DNA of 8,008 nt from DASQDT01 sp036380435. Lineage in GTDB: Bacteria; Acidobacteriota; Blastocatellia; Pyrinomonadales; Pyrinomonadaceae. Location: assembly GCA_036380435.1 (NCBI GenBank), contig DASVES010000312.1, positions 1-8,008 on the forward strand. Direction: 5' to 3'. The translations under genes and the position numbers were made by a program. Numbering within the stretch: the stretch's first letter is position 1; every line of letters begins with the position of its first letter. Shown here piece by piece: positions 5,491 through 8,008 of the stretch. The notes below the pieces were generated by a model that was given only the letters and a program-made list of their open reading frames with translations, did not search any database and was not told where the DNA came from.

Positions 5491-6753
5491 ATGTTCGCCG
5501 TCGTCGATTGCGATAATTTTTACGTCGAGTGCGAGCGCGTCTTCGCGCCGGCGCTGCGGCGACGGCCCGTGGTCGTGCTGTCGAACAACGACGGGTGCGT
5601 CATCTCTCGCTCGGCCGAGGCGAAGGCGCTCGGCATCGGGATGGGCGCGCCGCTCTTTCAGGTGCGGGATGTCGTGAGTGAACAGGGCGTCCGGGTCTTC
5701 TCGTCGAACTACGCGCTCTATGGCGACATGTCGGGGCGCGTGATGCAGACGCTCGCGAGCCTTTCGCCCGAGGTCGAAGTCTACTCGATTGATGAAGCCT
5801 TCGTGAGGTTCGACGCGGCGGGCCGGAAGGGTAAGCCGCTCGACCACGCGCACGCCGTGCGTGAGCGCATCAGGCGCTGGACGGGCGTGCCCGTGAGCAT
5901 CGGCCTCGGGCCGACGAAGACGCTCGCCAAGGTGGCCGTGAGGCTGGCCAAGCGGAGCGGGGCGGAGAGCGTCTACAGTCTCGACGGGGGCGCGGCGACG
6001 GAGGAAGCGCTGGCGAACCTGGCGGTCGGAGAGGTGTGGGGCATCGGCCGCAAACGCGCGCGCGTCCTCCACGACGCCGGCATCGAAACCGCGCTCGGAC
6101 TCAGCCGCGCCGACGGGCGCTGGCTGCGTCGGCGTCTGAGCATCGTCACGCTGCGCACCGCCTACGAGTTGCGCGGCGTCTCGTGCCTGCCGCTCGAATG
6201 TTGCCCGCGCCCGAAGCGTTCGATTACCACCTCGCGCTCCTTCGGGCGCCCCGTCGAGACGCTGCCGGAGATACAGGAGGCGCTGGCTTACTTTGTGACG
6301 AAGGCGGCGGAGAAGCTGCGGCGCGCTCGGCTGGCCGCGCGCGTCCTCCACGTCTTCCTGATGACGAACCGCTTCGAGCCGGAGACCTTCTACGCCGGCG
6401 CGGCGACCGTCCCCTTGAGCGTCCCGACCGACCTCACGCCCGAGTTGATCGGCCACGCGCGCGGGGCGGCCGCGCGCGCCTTCCGCGAGGGCTGCCAGTA
6501 TCGAAAGGCCGGGGTGATGCTGCTCGACCTGGTGGACGCGAGGCCGGCGCAGGCGGGGTTGTTCGACGACCGCGACCGCGAGCGCGCCCGGCGCGTCGTC
6601 CGCGCCGTCGATGAGATCAACGCGCGTCTGGGCGAAGGCGCCGTCCGCTTCGGCGCCGCCGGCGGAGCGGGGCGGCCGTGGCGCACGCGCTGCGAAAGTC
6701 GTTCGCCGCGTTACACCACCTGCTGGAGAGAGCTTCTGACGCTCAACACCTAA
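5491..6753 (+). CDS. umuC: DNA polymerase V catalytic subunit UmuC (Y family)
   Basis: The protein copies damaged DNA with low fidelity as part of UmuD'2C. Its 420 residues compare with 422 in E. coli. The N-terminus MFAVVDCDNFYVECE carries catalytic Asp6 and a steric-gate Tyr11. SNNDGCVISRSAEAKALGI (31-49) is the finger signature. YSIDEAF (98-104) gives catalytic Asp101 and Glu102. The helix-hairpin-helix of the thumb lies around VWGIGRKRARVL (182-193). The little-finger domain covers about 240-345. A beta-clamp-binding motif QAGLF is at 354-358, and SPRYTT (405-410) closes the protein as in other UmuC. ATG 5491 is chosen from the conserved MFA start; the frame stays open upstream into umuD but has no family similarity there. 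No Shine-Dalgarno sequence is seen. It ends 18 bp from the convergent cupin gene. Confidence 0.97.
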   Translation: MFAVVDCDNFYVECERVFAPALRRRPVVVLSNNDGCVISRSAEAKALGIGMGAPLFQVRDVVSEQGVRVFSSNYALYGDMSGRVMQTLASLSPEVEVYSIDEAFVRFDAAGRKGKPLDHAHAVRERIRRWTGVPVSIGLGPTKTLAKVAVRLAKRSGAESVYSLDGGAATEEALANLAVGEVWGIGRKRARVLHDAGIETALGLSRADGRWLRRRLSIVTLRTAYELRGVSCLPLECCPRPKRSITTSRSFGRPVETLPEIQEALAYFVTKAAEKLRRARLAARVLHVFLMTNRFEPETFYAGAATVPLSVPTDLTPELIGHARGAAARAFREGCQYRKAGVMLLDLVDARPAQAGLFDDRDRERARRVVRAVDEINARLGEGAVRFGAAGGAGRPWRTRCESRSPRYTTCWRELLTLNT

Positions 6754-6756
6754 ACG

Positions 6757-6773
6757 GAAGCTGCCACGGCTTC
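6757..6773. terminator. Small hairpin between convergent genes
   Basis: GAAGCT (6757-6762) pairs with GGCTTC (6768-6773), including one G-T pair, around a 5-nt loop. It occupies the gap between the umuC stop and the cupin stop, where a shared two-way terminator would be expected. The stem is short and lacks a T-run on either side, so this is a weak call. Confidence 0.25.
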
Positions 6774-7179
6774 AGTGGTGATGCTCCCGCTCGTACTCGT
6801 CGGCTTCCGCCTTCGTCCGGTGAACCGTGCCGTCCGGGTGTTCAGGCGGGGAGTAGACGGTGAAGAGCTTGAGCGGAGAGCCGGCGCCGGCGATGAAGTT
6901 GTGGCGCGTCCCCGAGGGGACGATGCAGAGGCCGCCGGCGCGCACGCTCGACCGCTCGCCCTCGATCACGGCCTCGCCCTCGCCCGCGACGAACACCAGC
7001 ACCTGATCTACGCGGTCGTGTACCTCCTCGCCGATCTCCTCTCCCGGCGGGATGGCCATCAGCACGAGCTGCGCGTACTGCGCGGTGAATAGCACGCGCC
7101 TGAAGTCTTCGTTCTCCCGCGCGAGCCTTTCGACCTCCGCGGAGTAAAAACTCTGCCTCGCGTCGCCGCCCTCACTCAT
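6772..7179 (-). CDS. Cupin-domain protein
   Basis: This 135-residue single-domain cupin is cytosolic. Residues 40-69 (MAIPPGEEIGEEVHDRVDQV onwards) form the first cupin motif, with Glu52 and His54 in the metal-ligand region. AGGLCIVPSGTRHNFIAG (81-98) forms the second, with His93 as a ligand. It resembles a family often labelled mannose-6-phosphate isomerase-like cupin, but such labels do not establish a substrate. The C-terminus is charged and ends in three histidines, possibly extra metal contacts. ATG 7179 is preferred over an in-frame GTG at 7185 because GGGAG (7193-7189) lies 9 nt before the ATG but only 3 nt before the GTG. It lies downstream of the Smr gene on the same strand, with an 86-nt gap, so the two may be cotranscribed. 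It converges on umuC. Confidence 0.88.
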   Translation of the reverse strand: MSEGGDARQSFYSAEVERLARENEDFRRVLFTAQYAQLVLMAIPPGEEIGEEVHDRVDQVLVFVAGEGEAVIEGERSSVRAGGLCIVPSGTRHNFIAGAGSPLKLFTVYSPPEHPDGTVHRTKAEADEYEREHHH

Positions 7180-7265
7180 AAACACACTCTCCCGTCTGTT
7201 AAAGATTTCGGAAAAACTTTGCGTTGATTATCGCCCGCGATGGCGGAGGAGGGAAGCGGCGGCGT

Positions 7266-7664
7266 TCACTCCGATGAGAGGCGCGCGACCGTTGCGCCCC
7301 AGCCGCCGGCCTCGGGGGGCGCGTCCGCGAAGTGTTCGATGAAGGGCGTGCGCGCCAGCACCGAGCGCACCGCCTCGCGCTGTACGCCGACGCCCTTGCC
7401 GTGAATGATTCGCACCTGACGGAAGCCGCGCGCGCGGGCCTCCAGCAGATACTCTTCGACGACGCGCCGCACGTCGCGCGGCGAGAAGGCGTGCAGGTCG
7501 AGCACGTCCGTGATCTCCAGACGGACTGGCTCGGGGAAAGGATTGAAGGGGTCAACCTCGTCGCCTTCGGGCGCGTCGGACTCTGCGCCAAAGTCGGCGC
7601 GCGACGCCGCGTCGTCGGCGTCACGGCGCGGAAAAAGTTTGCGAAACAGGAGGTTGAGCATCAT
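7266..7664 (-). CDS. Stand-alone Smr-domain protein
   Basis: The 132-residue protein has a low-complexity acidic N-terminal part (residues 14-50) and a C-terminal Smr domain (about 54-130). The domain shows the DLH motif (Asp56-His58) and the HGKG motif (88-91), followed by a REAVRSVL helix and the GGWGATVARL end (120-129). These are the features of Smr (small MutS-related) domains, which in other proteins act as nucleases or bind nucleic acid. In MutS2 the domain sits on an ATPase, but here it is free. Its target is unknown. The first of two adjacent ATG codons (7664) is chosen because GGAG lies 8 nt upstream (7676-7673). The gene is divergent from mdh and precedes the cupin gene. Confidence 0.92.
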   Translation of the reverse strand: MMLNLLFRKLFPRRDADDAASRADFGAESDAPEGDEVDPFNPFPEPVRLEITDVLDLHAFSPRDVRRVVEEYLLEARARGFRQVRIIHGKGVGVQREAVRSVLARTPFIEHFADAPPEAGGWGATVARLSSE

Positions 7665-7687
7665 TGAAATAACTCCACGTCGGTTGC

Positions 7688-7705
7688 CGGCGGCGGCCGC
7701 CGCCG
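7688..7705. repeat. Perfect 18-bp GC palindrome
   Basis: CGGCGGCGGCCGCCGCCG is its own reverse complement. It lies 24 bp upstream of the Smr start codon in the divergent Smr-mdh gap and just before the candidate mdh -35 element. It could be an operator for either gene or a GC-rich chance product; no comparison set is available here. Confidence 0.6.
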
Positions 7706-7711
7706 AACGCC

Positions 7712-7740
7712 TTGACTCTGGCCCGCGCCCACCTTAAACT
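7712..7740 (+). promoter_or_regulatory. Candidate mdh promoter
   Basis: TTGACT (7712-7717) matches the -35 consensus at five of six positions, and TAAACT (7735-7740) matches the -10 at four, with a 17-bp spacer. TAAACT also appears as the candidate -10 before tRNA-Arg. Use of this promoter would give an mdh leader of about 135 nt that contains the hairpin at 7789-7818. Confidence 0.4.
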
Positions 7741-7780
7741 CGCGATTCTTCAAGGAAAATCATACAACAACGGGCAGGCC

Positions 7781-7818
7781 AGTGCGCACTCGGGCGCGGG
7801 CGGCGGTGCCCGCGCGAG
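7781..7818 (+). other. Palindrome and GC-rich hairpin in mdh leader
   Basis: AGTGCGCACT (7781-7790) is a perfect 10-bp palindrome. Immediately after it, GCGCGGGC (7794-7801) pairs with GCCCGCGC (7808-7815) around a 6-nt loop. The stem can extend by CTC (7789-7791) pairing with GAG (7816-7818) past a 2-nt bulge. The two structures share bases 7789-7790 and so would compete. No T-run follows, so this is not a typical terminator. A regulatory role in mdh expression is possible but not shown. Confidence 0.45.
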
Positions 7819-7883
7819 GGGCTGGCAGTCTCCGTCAGCAATCCGCAATTTAACATCCGACCGAAGGAAAGGAACCTGAAGAG

Positions 7884-8008
7884 ATGGGCAGACGAAACAA
7901 GATCACGGTGGTGGGGGCCGGCAACGTCGGCGCGACGGCCGCGCATTGGCTGGCGTCGAAAGAGTTGGGCGATGTGGTGCTCGTGGACGTGGTCGAGGGC
8001 GTGCCGCA
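7884..8008 (+). CDS. mdh: Malate dehydrogenase, N-terminal part (runs off window)
   Basis: Only 41 codons are present. They encode a Rossmann-fold start, KITVVGAGNVGATAAHWLAS, with the dinucleotide-binding loop GAGNVGAT (residues 11-18). VVLVDVVEGVP follows, where Asp35 at the end of the second strand is the usual sign of NAD rather than NADP preference. The wording of both segments matches the lactate-dehydrogenase-like bacterial malate dehydrogenases that interconvert malate and oxaloacetate in the TCA cycle. Lactate dehydrogenase cannot be excluded because the substrate-specificity loop is beyond the window. GGAA (7871-7874), 9 nt upstream, is a good ribosome site for ATG 7884. Confidence 0.9.
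   Translation, partial: MGRRNKITVVGAGNVGATAAHWLASKELGDVVLVDVVEGVP

Noticed and set aside
5461..6456. 331-residue minus-strand frame opposite umuC
   Set aside because: umuC on the plus strand has all family motifs; the antisense frame is Arg-rich and results from GC-biased third positions.
7199..7265. Intrinsic terminator after the Smr gene on the minus strand
   Set aside because: Only a 4-5 bp stem (ATCG/CGAT) is present and the T-run lies about 15-20 nt further on, so the geometry does not fit.

Overview
The window is GC-rich bacterial chromosomal DNA with a densely coding, mostly housekeeping layout. The mix of genes (a large secreted sugar-enzyme-like protein, apt, tRNA-Arg, umuDC, cupin, Smr, mdh), the high GC content and the intergenic repeat families would fit an Acidobacteriota genome (Blastocatellia-like). 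That placement is recalled from general impressions of such genomes; no marker gene in the window proves it. I see no integrase, transposase, phage gene, CRISPR array or defence locus.

Layout. 1-248 is intergenic and repeat-rich: a 17-bp-period duplication at the left edge, an 11-bp-stem hairpin, and a perfect 33-bp inverted repeat whose right arm ends in a strong ribosome binding site. 249-3050 encodes a 933-residue secreted multidomain protein resembling glycoside hydrolases. 3051-3264 holds an imperfect inverted repeat, followed by acylphosphatase (3265-3540). 3541-3641 is a heptanucleotide-repeat hairpin that runs almost to the start codon of apt (3642-4163). A tRNA-Arg(CCT) gene (4212-4287) and a small secreted protein of unknown role (4361-4834) come next. 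A promoter-like region containing a 9-bp direct repeat then precedes umuD (4976-5407) and umuC (5491-6753). On the minus strand, an Smr-domain protein (7664-7266) is followed by a cupin protein (7179-6772), which converges on umuC. The window ends with the first 41 codons of malate dehydrogenase (from 7884), divergent from the Smr gene.

How the genes relate. Only umuD-umuC is a clear functional unit: a self-cleaving LexA-like peptidase and the Y-family polymerase that its processed form activates, giving error-prone DNA synthesis after damage. The Smr and cupin genes may share a transcript. Acylphosphatase, apt, tRNA-Arg and mdh serve unrelated basic functions. The least explained parts are the intergenic repeats, several of which sit exactly at translation or transcription start regions, and the two secreted proteins.
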